Source: Providencia alcalifaciens
GTDB lineage: Bacteria; Pseudomonadota; Gammaproteobacteria; Enterobacterales; Enterobacteriaceae
Reading direction: 5' to 3'
Assembly: GCF_915403165.1 (NCBI RefSeq)
Contig: NZ_OU659204.1
Coordinates: 3,224,001-3,288,000 of the forward strand
DNA: 64,000 nucleotides
The position numbers and the translations under genes were made by a program. Under the pieces are notes generated by a model. The model saw only the letters and a program-made list of their open reading frames with translations. It was not told the origin of the DNA and made no database searches. Below are positions 35,922 to 46,424 of the stretch, one piece after another. How positions within the stretch are numbered: the stretch's first letter is position 1; the number at the start of each line of letters is the position of its first letter.

Positions 35922-36551
35922 TTACTTGCTCTCTTCTAACGTAATCGGCACCTGGGCACTACGTTGTAATTGAGCGGTTAACCCATCAATGCCTTGTTTA
36001 CGCAGAATATCACCCCACTCATTTTGCTTGGTGGTGATCATGCTGACGCCTTCAGCAATCATGTCATACGCCTGCCAGTAACCTGTTTTACTGTTTTTAC
36101 GCCATTGGAAATCCAAACGTACTGGAGGACGGCCATTAGTGTCATTGATGGTCACACGGATAGCGATAATATTTTTGTCACCAATCGGCTGTTCAGGGGC
36201 GATGGTGTACGTTTGACCGTGATACATTGCCAGCGCTTGGCCGTAAACTTGCTCAAGATACGACTCAAATGCTTTAAAATACGCATCGCGCTGCGCTGGG
36301 GTAGCATCTTTATAATAAGTGCCTAATACCAACGCGCCCGCATATTTAATTTGCACATATGGCAGTAACTCTTCACGCACAACGGTACGTAAATAATCTG
36401 GGTTTTGTTTTATTTGAGGCTGTTGTGCTTTTAAGCGATCGAAAGTTTTCGCTGCGGCTTCTTCCATAAGCTTATACGGGTTAGTTTGATCAATGGCCAT
36501 CGCAAATGGTGCAACCACTAACATCGCTATCATTATTAAACGTTTAAACAT
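35922..36551 (-). CDS. mlaC: MlaC, periplasmic phospholipid carrier
   Basis: This 209-residue protein has a signal peptide ending VVAPFAMA (about residue 19) and the MlaC/Ttg2D fold. It matches E. coli MlaC, for example the [20 protein letters not shown] stretch. MlaC shuttles phospholipids between the outer-membrane MlaA-porin complex and the inner-membrane MlaFEDB complex. It is separated from mlaB by one base. Confidence 0.96.
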   Translation of the reverse strand: MFKRLIMIAMLVVAPFAMAIDQTNPYKLMEEAAAKTFDRLKAQQPQIKQNPDYLRTVVREELLPYVQIKYAGALVLGTYYKDATPAQRDAYFKAFESYLEQVYGQALAMYHGQTYTIAPEQPIGDKNIIAIRVTINDTNGRPPVRLDFQWRKNSKTGYWQAYDMIAEGVSMITTKQNEWGDILRKQGIDGLTAQLQRSAQVPITLEESK

Positions 36552-36586
36552 AATTCATTCCTTTTAAGTTCACAGGGAATTATAAC

Positions 36587-37114
36587 TTAGTGGGCGACTG
36601 GCTCTGAGGGGGCTGCAACATGTTGTGCAGGTGCAACTCCTTGGCTATCACCACTCTTATACAAGAATTGACCGATTAAATCTTCCAGTACCATAGCCGG
36701 TTTAGTGTCTTCTAATCGACCGCCATCTTTTAACATCGCTATCCCCATATCTTCGTCATAAGGGCCGATATTCATGGCAATATACTGTTCACCAAGCAGG
36801 CCTGAAGTACGAATTGATAGCGAGCTAGAATCAGGAATGTTGTCGTATTCACTGAGCAAATCGATTTGGACATCTGGAATATAGTTCTTTTTATCTAAAG
36901 AAATATTCGCAACTCGCCCTACGACAACGCCACCGACTTTGATTGGAGAGCCAACTTTTAAGCCACCCACGTTTTCAAAAGAGGCGGAAACTCGGTAAGT
37001 TGACTGACTACCAATCGATTGTAAATCCGCTACTTTTAAGCAGAGAAACACAATTGCGGCGATCGCCAGCAACATAAAACAACCCACCCATATTTCACTT
37101 TTTTTACTTTGCAT
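36587..37114 (-). CDS. mlaD: MlaD, MCE-domain subunit
   Basis: This 175-residue protein has an N-terminal transmembrane helix (about 7-27) and one MCE domain with FENVGGLKVGSPIKVGGVVV. A hexamer of MlaD forms the periplasmic ring of the transporter that passes lipid to or from MlaC. The C-terminal tail (after about 150) is low in complexity and differs from E. coli. It is in the operon, 3 bases after mlaE. Confidence 0.96.
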   Translation of the reverse strand: MQSKKSEIWVGCFMLLAIAAIVFLCLKVADLQSIGSQSTYRVSASFENVGGLKVGSPIKVGGVVVGRVANISLDKKNYIPDVQIDLLSEYDNIPDSSSLSIRTSGLLGEQYIAMNIGPYDEDMGIAMLKDGGRLEDTKPAMVLEDLIGQFLYKSGDSQGVAPAQHVAAPSEPVAH

Positions 37115-37117
37115 GAC

Positions 37118-37906
37118 TTAGTTCCCAAACATCAGTGCTGTCAGTACGAAATCTAACCCTAGAACCGATAATGATGCATGCACAACGGTTTTAGTCGTTG
37201 CACGGCTAATACCTTCCGAGGTTGGGATTGCATCATAACCATTAAATAGTGCAATCCACGTTACTGTGATTGCAAAGACTAAACTCTTGATAAAACAGTT
37301 CACTAAATCGAGTCGCCACTCTACAGAGGACTGCATGGATGACCAGAAGAAGCCGGGGTCAATCCCTTTCCAATCCACACCGACAATGGCTCCACCAATA
37401 ATACCGACGGCGACAAAGATCAGTGATAACAGCGGCATGCTAATGAGCCCAGCCCAAAATCTTGGGGCGACAACACGGCGCAGAGGATCCACCGCCATCA
37501 TCTCTAAACTCGAAATCTGCTCAGTGGCTTTCATCAAACCAATTTCTGCGGTTAATGCCGAGCCAGCTCGTCCCGCAAACAACAGCGCTGTGACCACCGG
37601 TCCCAGTTCGCGTAATAGTGAAAGTGCGACCATCATGCCAAGGCTGGCTTCTGCACTGAACGTCGTCAGTACCAAATAACCTTGTAAACCGAGCACCATG
37701 CCGATAAACAGGCCAGACACCGCCACAATGAGCAGAGACTGAACCCCTACCGAATAAAGCTGTTTAACTAATAGCGGCCACTGCTTGCCAAACTCAGGTT
37801 TGCCAAATAGTGCACCAAATAATAAATAGCCTGCTCGACCAAAAGCCGCAAATGTTTCAATCCATCGACGTCCGAAGGCAGCAATCGCCTTAATTATCAT
37901 GTTCAT
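37118..37906 (-). CDS. mlaE: MlaE, permease subunit
   Basis: This 262-residue polytopic membrane protein has the MlaE/permease signature: [39 protein letters not shown] and [17 protein letters not shown]. The last is the coupling helix that contacts the MlaF ATPase. Two copies form the membrane core of MlaFEDB. Its start directly follows mlaF. Confidence 0.96.
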   Translation of the reverse strand: MNMIIKAIAAFGRRWIETFAAFGRAGYLLFGALFGKPEFGKQWPLLVKQLYSVGVQSLLIVAVSGLFIGMVLGLQGYLVLTTFSAEASLGMMVALSLLRELGPVVTALLFAGRAGSALTAEIGLMKATEQISSLEMMAVDPLRRVVAPRFWAGLISMPLLSLIFVAVGIIGGAIVGVDWKGIDPGFFWSSMQSSVEWRLDLVNCFIKSLVFAITVTWIALFNGYDAIPTSEGISRATTKTVVHASLSVLGLDFVLTALMFGN

Positions 37907-38710
37907 TTACCCTAATAAATCAGCCGAATAGTCATTGGCAGGAAAGCGGAATGGCACAGGGCCATCGGCAATACCATCCATAAACTGTCTGACGCGCGGA
38001 TCTTGGTTTTCGCGTAACTCTTCCCCAGTTCCTTTCGCAATAACATGCTGCTGCGCCACAATATACGCTTTATCCGCAATACTTAGCACTTCAGGGACGT
38101 CATGGGAAACCACCACGCAGGTTACCCCTAACGCTTGGTTGAGTTCATCAATCAGTTTGACCAAAACGCCCATCGTAATCGGGTCTTGCCCCACAAACGG
38201 CTCATCAAACATAATCAGGTCAGGATCCAGAGCGATAGCTCTTGCCAGCGCCGCACGGCGTGCCATTCCCCCTGAAAGTTCTGATGGCATTAATTTTGCG
38301 GCTCCGCGTAACCCCACCGCCTCTAATTTCATCATCACCGTCGTATGGATCAATGATTCCGGTAAATTTGTGTGCTCACGCAAAGGGAAAGCCACATTAT
38401 TGAAAACGTCCATATCGGTAAACAAGGCACCGGATTGGAATAACATGCTCATTTTTTTACGTGATTGGTATAACTTAGAACGAGACAGCGCAGGAATATT
38501 ATCCCCATCAAACCAGATTTCCCCTTCCTCTGGGCGCAGTTGTCCGCCAATCAGTCTTAGCAATGTGGTTTTACCAATCCCTGAAGGCCCCATAATCGCA
38601 GTAATTTTACCACGAGGCACAGTTAGGTTAATATTTTCAAATATTTTCCTATTGCCCCGTGTAAATGACATGTTTTTGACTTCGATTAAGTTCTCTGTCT
38701 GTGCTTGCAT
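37907..38710 (-). CDS. mlaF: MlaF, ATPase subunit
   Basis: This 267-residue ABC ATPase has Walker A GPSGIGKTTLLRLIGG, signature LSGGMARRAALARAIA, Walker B LIMFDEPFVGQD and switch histidine VVSHD. It powers retrograde lipid movement by the Mla complex that keeps the outer leaflet free of phospholipids. It is the first gene of the operon mlaFEDCB; in E. coli yrbG lies between it and kdsD, but here that gene is missing. Confidence 0.96.
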   Translation of the reverse strand: MQAQTENLIEVKNMSFTRGNRKIFENINLTVPRGKITAIMGPSGIGKTTLLRLIGGQLRPEEGEIWFDGDNIPALSRSKLYQSRKKMSMLFQSGALFTDMDVFNNVAFPLREHTNLPESLIHTTVMMKLEAVGLRGAAKLMPSELSGGMARRAALARAIALDPDLIMFDEPFVGQDPITMGVLVKLIDELNQALGVTCVVVSHDVPEVLSIADKAYIVAQQHVIAKGTGEELRENQDPRVRQFMDGIADGPVPFRFPANDYSADLLG

Positions 38711-39099
38711 CGTTTAATAGCTCGTTATAGGTCAAACTATGATTCTGCCTAAATAAATTCAGGGTTTTACAGAAACATAAACCAAATAGTATTAACTAAT
38801 ATTTTACCTAATTAATAGAAGATAGCTCTTAGAAATTTATATATCCAACCATAAGGGTAAGAGAATTAAAAAAATTTTTTTTGGGCATCGGTGCTGTTAA
38901 ACCTTAAAAGGCTCTTTTGAGCTCAAATCGCTAATAGAGACTCATAACTATCACATTCATAATAACTATGACATTCATAAAAGCTTAGAGACAAAATACT
39001 TACTGATACTAAGTATTCGTTATACAATCCGATTTCTCTTTTTTGATCTAACCGAAACTTTGGATCCAACCGACACTTTTGATTCACCCGAAAACACAC
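38711..39099. promoter_or_regulatory. Divergent mlaF / kdsD control region with two sets of 18-base repeats
   Basis: There is no gene in 389 bases. ATAACTATCACATTCATA at 38944-38961 is followed directly by ATAACTATGACATTCATA at 38962-38979. A second set of three 18-base units lies at 39042-39095, just before the kdsD start. Otherwise it is AT-rich and presumably holds the two divergent promoters. Confidence 0.5.
39042..39095 (+). repeat. Three 18-base tandem repeats before kdsD
   Basis: The units TTTGATCTAACCGAAACT, TTGGATCCAACCGACACT and TTTGATTCACCCGAAAAC follow one another without spacing. The last ends 4 bases before the ATG at 39100. The 18-base length is a multiple of three, so an in-frame extension of kdsD through them is formally possible. 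Confidence 0.7.
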
Positions 39100-40080
39100 A
39101 TGGAATTAGACATGTCAAATATCGATTTTCAGAAAGTAGGTAAAGAAGTTCTCCATATCGAACGCGAAGGTCTGAAAAACCTAGAACAATATATTAATCA
39201 TGACTTTGACCTTGCTTGTCAGCAAATCTTTGCTTGTCAGGGAAAAGTGGTCGTTATGGGAATGGGGAAATCAGGGCATATTGGACGGAAAATTGCGGCG
39301 ACGCTTGCCAGCACAGGAACGCCTTCATTTTTCGTGCATCCCGGAGAAGCCAGCCATGGCGATTTAGGGATGATCTCCAATAAAGACGTTGTATTAGCCA
39401 TTTCAAACTCTGGTGAATCCGGGGAAATTTTAGCCCTACTGCCTGTGTTAAAGCGTATCAAAGTTCCATTGATCTGCATGACCAATAACCCGGACAGTAA
39501 CATGGGCAAATATGCTGATATCCACTTATGCATAAAAGTACCGCAAGAAGCCTGCCCGCTAGGTTTAGCACCAACAACAAGCACCACGGCAACATTAGTG
39601 ATGGGCGATGCGTTAGCCATTGCATTATTAACCGCCCGCGGCTTCACAGCTGATGATTTTGCGCTGTCTCATCCTGGGGGCGCACTTGGGCGCAAACTTT
39701 TACTCTTAGTTCGTGATTTAATGAGTACCGGTGACGATGTCCCTCATATTCCGAAAAGTGCCTCATTACGCGAAGCCCTTGTGGAAATTACCCGTAAAAA
39801 GCTGGGTATGACCGTCATTTGTGATGACGACATGAATATTCAAGGGATTTTCACGGATGGGGATTTACGCCGCATTTTTGATATGGGCATCGACCTCAAC
39901 AATGCCAAAATTGCCGATTTAATGACGCCGGGCGGTATTCGAGTCGCGCCGGGCATGCTAGCTGTTGAAGCGCTGAACCTGATGCAATCTCGCCATGTCA
40001 CGTCGTTATTAGTGGCGGATGGCGACCAATTAGTGGGTGTTCTCCATATGCACGACCTACTACAAGCGGGTGTGGTATAA
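39100..40080 (+). CDS. kdsD: KdsD, D-arabinose-5-phosphate isomerase
   Basis: This protein of about 326 residues has a SIS domain (VVVMGMGKSGHIGRKIAATL, ISNSGESGEILALL) and two C-terminal CBS domains (about 210-326). It converts ribulose-5-phosphate to arabinose-5-phosphate, the first step to Kdo for LPS. The start is uncertain: ATG 39100 (MELDMSN), ATG 39112, or a TTG at 39079 inside the repeats; none has a strong ribosome binding site. kdsC, lptC, lptA and lptB follow in the same direction. Confidence 0.95.
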   Translation: MELDMSNIDFQKVGKEVLHIEREGLKNLEQYINHDFDLACQQIFACQGKVVVMGMGKSGHIGRKIAATLASTGTPSFFVHPGEASHGDLGMISNKDVVLAISNSGESGEILALLPVLKRIKVPLICMTNNPDSNMGKYADIHLCIKVPQEACPLGLAPTTSTTATLVMGDALAIALLTARGFTADDFALSHPGGALGRKLLLLVRDLMSTGDDVPHIPKSASLREALVEITRKKLGMTVICDDDMNIQGIFTDGDLRRIFDMGIDLNNAKIADLMTPGGIRVAPGMLAVEALNLMQSRHVTSLLVADGDQLVGVLHMHDLLQAGVV

Positions 40081-40108
40081 GTCGAAAAGTATACATAAAG
40101 GAAATAGA

Positions 40109-40669
40109 ATGAACCCTAATTATCAGAATACTTGCTATGGGTCTGTAGCGAATTCTGTGATAGAAAAAGCGACTAAAATTAAACTGCTTATCTGTGATGT
40201 CGATGGCGTGATGTCCGACGGTTTAATTTACATGGGGAATAATGGCGAAGAGTTAAAAGCCTTTAATGTCCGCGATGGATATGGCATTCGCTGCCTATTA
40301 ACCTCAGGTATTGAAGTCGCTATTATCACCGGGCGCAAAGCCAAATTGCTGGAAGACAGAGCCCAAACGTTAGGTATTACATATCTTTACCAAGGACAAA
40401 GCGATAAGCTTTTGGCGTATCGCGAACTGTTAGATAAACTACAACTAACAGAAGAGCAAACGGCTTACATTGGTGATGACCTCATTGATTGGCCCGTGAT
40501 GGCAAAAGTTGGGTTATCCGTTGCAGTTGCTGATGCACACCCATTGTTATTACCTAAAGCAGACTATGTAACGCATATTGGTGGCGGAAAAGGTGCAGTA
40601 CGTGAACTTTGCGACCTTATTTTGTTATCCCAAGATAAACTGGAAGAAGCTAAAGGCTTGTCGATTTAA
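40109..40669 (+). CDS. kdsC: KdsC, Kdo-8-phosphate phosphatase
   Basis: This 186-residue HAD phosphatase has the catalytic Asp30 and Asp32 in LLICDVDGVMSDG, IITGRKAK as motif II/III region, and YIGDDLIDWPVM as motif IV. It hydrolyses Kdo-8-phosphate to Kdo in LPS synthesis. I chose the ATG at 40109, preceded by AAAGGAA; the frame is open further upstream, into kdsD, but with no similarity. Confidence 0.96.
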   Translation: MNPNYQNTCYGSVANSVIEKATKIKLLICDVDGVMSDGLIYMGNNGEELKAFNVRDGYGIRCLLTSGIEVAIITGRKAKLLEDRAQTLGITYLYQGQSDKLLAYRELLDKLQLTEEQTAYIGDDLIDWPVMAKVGLSVAVADAHPLLLPKADYVTHIGGGKGAVRELCDLILLSQDKLEEAKGLSI

Positions 40670-40685
40670 AGAATAGATATCATTC

Positions 40686-41279
40686 ATGAGCAACGCAAAA
40701 AAGTGGTTAATCATTGTTTTATCCCTCATTGTACTGGGGCTAATTGGTTGGAACTTTTCGGTTTACGACGACTCCAAACCATTAACAACAGAAATCAATG
40801 ACGGGAAACCTAATTATCAAACTGATGATTCGGTGACTTTCGTCTATAATCCCGCAGGGGATTTAGCCTATAAACTCGCAGCGAGCAAAGTTGATAATTA
40901 TACCGATGGGAAAATCACATGGTTTACCAATCCGGTATTAACCACTTATAACGATGCGGGTATGCCGACTTGGACGGTGAAATCCATTAAAGCAAGATTA
41001 ACCAAAGAGCGCGTGCTCTACCTGTATAGCGATGTTCAAGTTAACAGTTTGACCCCTGAGCCTCAAATCCAGCGTATTACCACAGATAATGCAGTGGTCA
41101 ATCTAGTCACACAAGATGTTTCATCTGACGATAAAGTTACCATTATCGGACACGGGCTAAATTCAACGGGCTTGAAAATGAAGGGGAACCTTCGTACAAG
41201 AACCGCTGAATTAATTGAAGATGTTAAAACTCACTATGAGTTACAACCAAAAGAGCAACACAATGAATCAAGTAACTAA
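40686..41279 (+). CDS. lptC: LptC, LPS export bitopic protein
   Basis: This 197-residue protein has one N-terminal transmembrane helix (about 6-24) and a periplasmic beta-jellyroll domain. It matches E. coli LptC, for example GMPTWTVKSIKARLTKERVL. LptC takes LPS from LptB2FG and passes it to LptA. It lies 16 bases after kdsC and its end overlaps lptA by 17 bases. Confidence 0.95.
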   Translation: MSNAKKWLIIVLSLIVLGLIGWNFSVYDDSKPLTTEINDGKPNYQTDDSVTFVYNPAGDLAYKLAASKVDNYTDGKITWFTNPVLTTYNDAGMPTWTVKSIKARLTKERVLYLYSDVQVNSLTPEPQIQRITTDNAVVNLVTQDVSSDDKVTIIGHGLNSTGLKMKGNLRTRTAELIEDVKTHYELQPKEQHNESSN

Positions 41280-41820
41280 GAAAAGTTTTATTCAAGGGGC
41301 TGTTGCAAGTGCAATTTTGGCCCTTAGCCTACCGGCAATGGCACTGAAAACAGATACCCAACAACCGATGACCATTAACTCGGTTAAGCAATCTCTTGAT
41401 TTAGAAAAAAATATCACCACATTTACTGATGACGTTGTTATCAAGCAAGGTTCCATTGATATTCGTGCCAACAAAGTTGTTGTGACGCGTCCAAGCAGCG
41501 ATTCCGATAAAATCGTCATTGAAGCATTTGGTACGCCAGTGACTTTCTTCCAGTTACAAGACGATGGCAAGCCAATTAAAGGTCACGCGTCCAAAGCGCG
41601 TTATGAAGTCGATCAGCAGCTGGTTACATTAACGGGTGATGCCTACCTTGAGCAGCTCGATAGCAATATCAAAGGTGATAAGATCACTTACGTCGTTCCA
41701 ACGCAAAAAATGGAAGCGTTCAGCGATAAAGGCAAGCGCGTGACGACTGTCTTATTACCAGCACAGTTACAAGAGAAAGGCCCAGCAGCGCAGGGTTCAT
41801 CAACAAGTAAGAGTAAATAA
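41263..41820 (+). CDS. lptA: LptA, periplasmic LPS bridge protein
   Basis: This 185-residue protein has a signal peptide cleaved near LSLPAMA (about residue 27) and the LptA/OstA jellyroll. Conserved stretches are [20 protein letters not shown] and [19 protein letters not shown]. LptA units stack head-to-tail to carry LPS across the periplasm from LptC to LptD. The ATG at 41263 fits the signal peptide; the upstream in-frame start lies inside lptC. Confidence 0.95.
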   Translation: MNQVTKKSFIQGAVASAILALSLPAMALKTDTQQPMTINSVKQSLDLEKNITTFTDDVVIKQGSIDIRANKVVVTRPSSDSDKIVIEAFGTPVTFFQLQDDGKPIKGHASKARYEVDQQLVTLTGDAYLEQLDSNIKGDKITYVVPTQKMEAFSDKGKRVTTVLLPAQLQEKGPAAQGSSTSKSK

Positions 41821-41825
41821 TTGTT

Positions 41826-42551
41826 ATGGCAACACTAACCGCAGAGAATCTGGCGAAATCCTATAAAAAACGCAGCGTAGTCACTGACGTCAGCCTTGAA
41901 GTGAAATCAGGGGAAATCGTCGGTCTCTTAGGCCCTAACGGTGCGGGTAAAACGACCACTTTTTATATGGTAGTCGGCATTGTTCAGCGGGATGCTGGTA
42001 AAATTTTAATTGATGGGGAAGATATTAGCTTACTGCCTCTGCATGAGCGCGCTCGTCGTGGTATTGGCTACCTCCCTCAAGAAGCGTCTATTTTCCGCCG
42101 CCTCAGCGTGTATGACAACCTGATGGCAGTGTTAGAAATTCGCCCAGACTTAACCTCACAACAGCGCAAAGAGCGCGCTGAAGAGCTGATGGAAGAGTTC
42201 AATATTACCCACTTGCGTGATAGCGTAGGTCAGTCACTGTCTGGTGGTGAACGTCGCCGTGTGGAAATTGCACGCGCCCTCGCTGCTAATCCAAAATTTA
42301 TCCTGTTAGATGAGCCGTTTGCTGGGGTTGACCCGATTTCCGTTTTGGATATCAAAAAAATCATCCAACACTTGCGCGACTATGGGCTAGGCGTATTAAT
42401 CACCGACCATAACGTCCGTGAAACTCTCGATGTTTGTGAACGTGCTTACATTGTCAGCCAAGGGCACTTGATTGCTCACGGCTCGCCGGAGATGATCCTT
42501 GAAAACGAGCAAGTGAAACGAGTTTATTTGGGTGAAGGCTTTAGACTGTAG
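41826..42551 (+). CDS. lptB: LptB, ATPase of the LPS transporter
   Basis: This 241-residue ABC ATPase is nearly identical in outline to E. coli LptB. Walker A is [16 protein letters not shown], signature [16 protein letters not shown], Walker [14 protein letters not shown] and switch VLITDHNV. It drives LPS extraction with LptF and LptG. It lies 5 bases after lptA and upstream of rpoN, the typical order. Confidence 0.97.
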   Translation: MATLTAENLAKSYKKRSVVTDVSLEVKSGEIVGLLGPNGAGKTTTFYMVVGIVQRDAGKILIDGEDISLLPLHERARRGIGYLPQEASIFRRLSVYDNLMAVLEIRPDLTSQQRKERAEELMEEFNITHLRDSVGQSLSGGERRRVEIARALAANPKFILLDEPFAGVDPISVLDIKKIIQHLRDYGLGVLITDHNVRETLDVCERAYIVSQGHLIAHGSPEMILENEQVKRVYLGEGFRL

Positions 42552-42615
42552 TATTTGTCTTGTTGGTTGTCATGATATTGGTTGTGTAAGCGGTAATGGA
42601 GAATAAAGCACATTC

Positions 42616-44061
42616 ATGAAGCAAAGTTTGCAGCTCAGAATCAGTCAACAACTTGCAATGACGCCTCAATTGCAACAGGCCATCCGCCTGTTGCAATTAT
42701 CCACACTTGAGCTTCAACAAGAAATTCAACTCGCCCTTGAAACCAACCCTTTGCTCGAACAAGAAGAATCATCCTCTGAGCAAGAAAATTTAGATAGCCT
42801 AAGCAACGACACTGACAGCAGCGAAATCGATACCAAAGATGCCCTTGAAAAAGCGGATATGCCCGATGAGCTTCCGCTAGATGCTGATTGGGATGAAATC
42901 TATACGGCAGGCACCCCCTCAGGAACGAGTAACGACTACAGCTTCGATGAACTTCCTGTTTACCAAGGGGAAACCACCCAAACACTGCAAGATTATCTAA
43001 TCTGGCAAGCGGATCTGACTCCGTTTACCGATACCGACCGCGCGATTGCAACCTCAATTATCGATTCGATTGATGATTCAGGCTATCTCACAAGCTCAAT
43101 CAGCGAGATCCACGAAGGGATTGATGACCCCGATATCACCTTAGAAGAGGTGGTTGCCGTTTTAAAACGTATTCAGCATTTTGACCCATTAGGGGTAGCT
43201 GCACAGGATCTCAAAGAGTGTTTGCTGACTCAGCTCTCTTTATACCCAAAAGAGACAATTGGCCTACAAGAAGCTAGACTGATTATTAGTAATCATATTG
43301 ATTTACTGGCAAATCGTGATTTTCGTCAACTGAGCAAACTGACCCGCTTAAAAGAAGATGCACTGAAAACGGCAATTGACCTGATCCTCACGCTAAATCC
43401 CAAACCAGGGCAGTCAATCAATACGGGTGAATCGGAATATGTTATTCCCGATGTGCTGGTGAAAAAAGTCGGTGGGCACTGGCAAGTTGAGTTAAATACA
43501 GATAGCATCCCTAAGTTAAGCATCAATAATCATTATGCTTCAATGGCAAATAATTCAGCCAGCGAAAGTGACACGCAATATATTCGCAGCCACTTGCAGG
43601 ATGCGAAATGGCTGATTAAAAGCTTAGAGAGCCGCCATGAAACATTACTCAAAGTGGCGACCTGTATTGTTGAGCAACAACAAGAATTTTTTGAGTTAGG
43701 TGAAGAGTACATGAAACCGATGATTTTGGCAGACATTGCCTATCAGGTGGACATGCATGAATCGACTATCTCCCGTGTGACAACCCAAAAATTCCTGCAT
43801 AGTCCACGAGGCATTTTTGAGTTGAAGTATTTTTTCTCCAGTCACGTCAGCACGGACACTGGGGGAGAAGCCTCCTCCACTGCGATTCGTGCACTGGTGA
43901 AGAAGCTGGTTGCTGCGGAAAACCCTGCAAAACCATTGAGTGACAGTAAATTGACGAGTATGCTGGCAGAGCAAGGTATACAAGTTGCTCGTCGAACTGT
44001 TGCTAAGTATCGTGAGTCATTATCTATTCCGCCATCAAATCAACGTAAACAGTTGGTTTAA
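42616..44061 (+). CDS. rpoN: RNA polymerase sigma-54 factor
   Basis: This 481-residue protein has region I, rich in glutamine and leucine ([20 protein letters not shown]), an acidic region II, the core-binding region and the C-terminal RpoN box [10 protein letters not shown] (about 458-467), which reads the -24 element. It directs transcription of nitrogen, stress and other genes with enhancer-binding activators. It leads the operon rpoN-hpf-ptsN-rapZ-npr. The start is preceded by GGAGA. Confidence 0.97.
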   Translation: MKQSLQLRISQQLAMTPQLQQAIRLLQLSTLELQQEIQLALETNPLLEQEESSSEQENLDSLSNDTDSSEIDTKDALEKADMPDELPLDADWDEIYTAGTPSGTSNDYSFDELPVYQGETTQTLQDYLIWQADLTPFTDTDRAIATSIIDSIDDSGYLTSSISEIHEGIDDPDITLEEVVAVLKRIQHFDPLGVAAQDLKECLLTQLSLYPKETIGLQEARLIISNHIDLLANRDFRQLSKLTRLKEDALKTAIDLILTLNPKPGQSINTGESEYVIPDVLVKKVGGHWQVELNTDSIPKLSINNHYASMANNSASESDTQYIRSHLQDAKWLIKSLESRHETLLKVATCIVEQQQEFFELGEEYMKPMILADIAYQVDMHESTISRVTTQKFLHSPRGIFELKYFFSSHVSTDTGGEASSTAIRALVKKLVAAENPAKPLSDSKLTSMLAEQGIQVARRTVAKYRESLSIPPSNQRKQLV

Positions 44062-44084
44062 CCCAATAATATAAGGAAGATTGT

Positions 44085-44372
44085 ATGGAATTTCAGATTA
44101 CTGGACACAATATTGAAGTTACACCGGCATTGCGCGAAACGGTTGAGAAAAAACTCAAGAAATTAGAGCAATTGTTTGATCGTATTAACAATATCCAAGT
44201 TGTTCTGAAAGTGGAAAAAGTTCAGCAAATTGCTGAAGCCACCCTGCAACTCAACGGCGCAGAACTTCACGCATCAGCGGAAGACGACGATATGTACGCG
44301 GCACTTGATTTACTCCTTGATAAGCTGTCACGCCAATTAACCAAACATAAAGAAAAACTGAGACAACACTAA
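44085..44372 (+). CDS. hpf: Hpf, ribosome hibernation promoting factor (short form)
   Basis: This 95-residue protein matches E. coli HPF, with MEFQITGHNIEVTPALRETV at the start and the beta-alpha-beta-beta-beta-alpha fold. It binds the 30S decoding region and, with RMF, joins ribosomes into inactive 100S dimers in stationary phase. It lies between rpoN and ptsN. Confidence 0.97.
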   Translation: MEFQITGHNIEVTPALRETVEKKLKKLEQLFDRINNIQVVLKVEKVQQIAEATLQLNGAELHASAEDDDMYAALDLLLDKLSRQLTKHKEKLRQH

Positions 44373-44407
44373 TACATTTAGCCAGTCGTTGACTGATTAA
44401 TGTTCTG

Positions 44408-44436
44408 AACCAGATGGTGGCATACATCATCTGGTT
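44408..44436 (+). terminator. Hairpin between hpf and ptsN
   Basis: AACCAGATG and CATCTGGTT are perfect 9-base arms around an 11-base loop; the T-run is short (TTGT). It may trim or attenuate the operon transcript. Confidence 0.5.
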
Positions 44437-44460
44437 TTGTAGTCCTAAGTGAATAATAAA

Positions 44461-44928
44461 ATGAATAGTGATATAGAAATCCAATTAAGCGATGTTTTAT
44501 CTGCCAGTTGCACACGTAATAATTTAGTTTGCACCAGTAAGAAGAGAGCATTAGAAATTATTAGTGAGTTAGCAGCCGCCGAGTTGGAATTACCGGAAAA
44601 TACGGTATTTGAAGCGTTACTAACCAGAGAAAAAGTTGGCACCACGGGTATTGGTGGTGGGATTGCAATCCCTCATGGCAAACTCAATGAAGGCGAAAGT
44701 GCACGCGCCGCTGGCGTGTTTTTACATTTAGAAGAACCCATTGCGTTTGATGCGATTGATAACCAACCTGTTGATCTGCTTTTTGCATTACTTGTTCCAT
44801 CGGATCAATGTAAAACTCACTTACATACTTTGTCTCTTATTGCTAAAAAATTAGCGGACAAAACATTCTGTAAGCGTCTGCGCAGTGCGAAAAGTGACGA
44901 AGAGTTATACCAGATCATCATTGAGTAA
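44461..44928 (+). CDS. ptsN: PtsN, enzyme IIA of the nitrogen PTS
   Basis: This protein of about 155 residues is a PTS-EIIA type 2 domain. The phosphorylated histidine is His72 in IGGGIAIPHGKL. IIA-Ntr accepts phosphate from NPr and controls K+ transport and other processes. Here it is next to rapZ and npr as usual. The ATG at 44461 is preferred; a GTG 12 bases upstream is also in frame. Neither has a strong ribosome binding site, which may reflect low expression or coupling. Confidence 0.95.
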   Translation: MNSDIEIQLSDVLSASCTRNNLVCTSKKRALEIISELAAAELELPENTVFEALLTREKVGTTGIGGGIAIPHGKLNEGESARAAGVFLHLEEPIAFDAIDNQPVDLLFALLVPSDQCKTHLHTLSLIAKKLADKTFCKRLRSAKSDEELYQIIIE

Positions 44929-45108
44929 GTAATAACTAATATGTGTTGATGCCAGCCTAATGATATTGTTATGATTTCTTTCATTCTGTATCGTAAAACA
45001 CCGCAAAATGCAAAATAGTCAGACGTGTTTGATCAATTAGAAATGTGTGATCAGTGAGAAATCGATCATTAAGATATAAATCCTTAAGAGACAGAAGGGA
45101 GTTAGCTC

Positions 45109-45963
45109 ATGGTGCTGATGATTGTCAGCGGCCGTTCCGGTTCGGGAAAATCCGTTGCCCTACGCGCGCTGGAAGATATGGGTTTCTATTGTGTGGATAA
45201 CCTTCCGGTAGTTTTACTGCCGGAATTAGCTAATTCACTTGCCGATCGCAATATTTCTGCGGCCGTGAGCATTGACGTGCGTAATATGCCCGACAATCCA
45301 GAAGTGTTCGAAGAAGCGATTGATAAACTGCCATCAACCTTCTCCCCACAACTGCTATTTCTGGATGCGGATCGCAACACATTAATTCGTCGTTACAGCG
45401 ATACCCGTCGATTACACCCACTTTCAAGTAAAAATTTATCCTTAGAAAGTGCCATCGATGAAGAAAACGAGCTATTAGAGCCGCTACGCTCCCGTGCTGA
45501 CTTGGTCATTGATACCTCAGAAATGTCAGTGCACGAATTAGCGGAAATGCTCAGAACTCGCTTAATGGGCAAACGCGAGCGCGAGCTGACTATGGTGTTT
45601 GAGTCCTTCGGTTTCAAACACGGTATCCCAATTGATGCTGACTACGTTTTCGATGTGCGCTTTTTACCAAACCCACACTGGGATCCTAAACTGCGCCCAA
45701 TGACCGGTTTAGATCGTCCTGTTGCGGCCTTCTTAGATAGACACACAGAGGTTCATAACTTTATTTACCAGACTCGTAGTTACTTAGAGTTATGGTTGCC
45801 GATGTTAGAAACCAATAACCGTAGCTATCTCACCGTCGCCATCGGCTGTACAGGAGGGAAACACCGTTCGGTATATGTTGCAGAACAGCTGGCTGATTAT
45901 TTCCGCTCCCGTGGGAAAAACGTCCAGTCACGCCACAGAACGTTGGAAAAACGCAAGCAATGA
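45109..45963 (+). CDS. rapZ: RapZ, RNase adaptor for GlmZ
   Basis: This 284-residue protein has an N-terminal P-loop (GRSGSGKS, residues 8-15), a Walker B-like [20 protein letters not shown], and the conserved C-terminal RNA-binding domain with [19 protein letters not shown]. RapZ guides the sRNA GlmZ to RNase E when glucosamine-6-phosphate is sufficient. Its stop overlaps the npr start by 4 bases. Confidence 0.97.
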   Translation: MVLMIVSGRSGSGKSVALRALEDMGFYCVDNLPVVLLPELANSLADRNISAAVSIDVRNMPDNPEVFEEAIDKLPSTFSPQLLFLDADRNTLIRRYSDTRRLHPLSSKNLSLESAIDEENELLEPLRSRADLVIDTSEMSVHELAEMLRTRLMGKRERELTMVFESFGFKHGIPIDADYVFDVRFLPNPHWDPKLRPMTGLDRPVAAFLDRHTEVHNFIYQTRSYLELWLPMLETNNRSYLTVAIGCTGGKHRSVYVAEQLADYFRSRGKNVQSRHRTLEKRKQ

Positions 45964-46232
45964 CCGTCAAAGCGACGATTACACTGAAAAACCGTCTTGG
46001 TATGCATGCTAGACCAGCGATGCTTCTCTATGATTTAGTTAAACAATTTAGCTCTAGAGTCATTTTAAAAAATGACAGTCAAATTGAGGCCGAGGCGGAT
46101 AGCGTTATTGCGATGTTGATGTTAGACTCGGAACAAGGTAGTAAAATTGATATCGAGGTTAGCGGACCCGATGAAGATTTGGCGTTATCCGCAATCATTA
46201 AACTGTTTGAAAGTGGATTTGACGAAGAGTAG
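45960..46232 (+). CDS. npr: NPr, phosphocarrier of the nitrogen PTS
   Basis: This 90-residue HPr-like protein has His16 in [10 protein letters not shown] as the phosphorylated residue. It passes phosphate from PtsP (EI-Ntr) to PtsN. Translation is coupled to rapZ through the overlap ATGA. In E. coli yrbL follows; here rnk is the next gene. Confidence 0.96.
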   Translation: MTVKATITLKNRLGMHARPAMLLYDLVKQFSSRVILKNDSQIEAEADSVIAMLMLDSEQGSKIDIEVSGPDEDLALSAIIKLFESGFDEE

Positions 46233-46360
46233 TTCAACTCATTACATCTTAGCGAACAGAGCGATATACACGGTTTTACACGCATAGGCACCGAGTTCGT
46301 GATCCCGATCTCTTCCCTTTAATGCCTATAGCGCCTAATATTTTACATAATCTATTTTCT

Positions 46361-46403
46361 AGCAAACACCCCCTGCCTTCTGGGTGGGGGGTGTTTGCTT
46401 TGT
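46361..46403 (+). terminator. GC-rich hairpin between npr and rnk
   Basis: AGCAAACACCCCC and GGGGGTGTTTGCT form a perfect 13-base stem around a 13-base loop, followed by a short TTT. It ends about 22 bases before the rnk start. Confidence 0.7.
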
Positions 46404-46424
46404 ATGTCCCTATTGGAGTGTGGT

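Noticed and set aside
37935..38717. 260-residue plus-strand frame across mlaF
   Set aside because: It is antisense to a certain ABC ATPase gene with all motifs intact.
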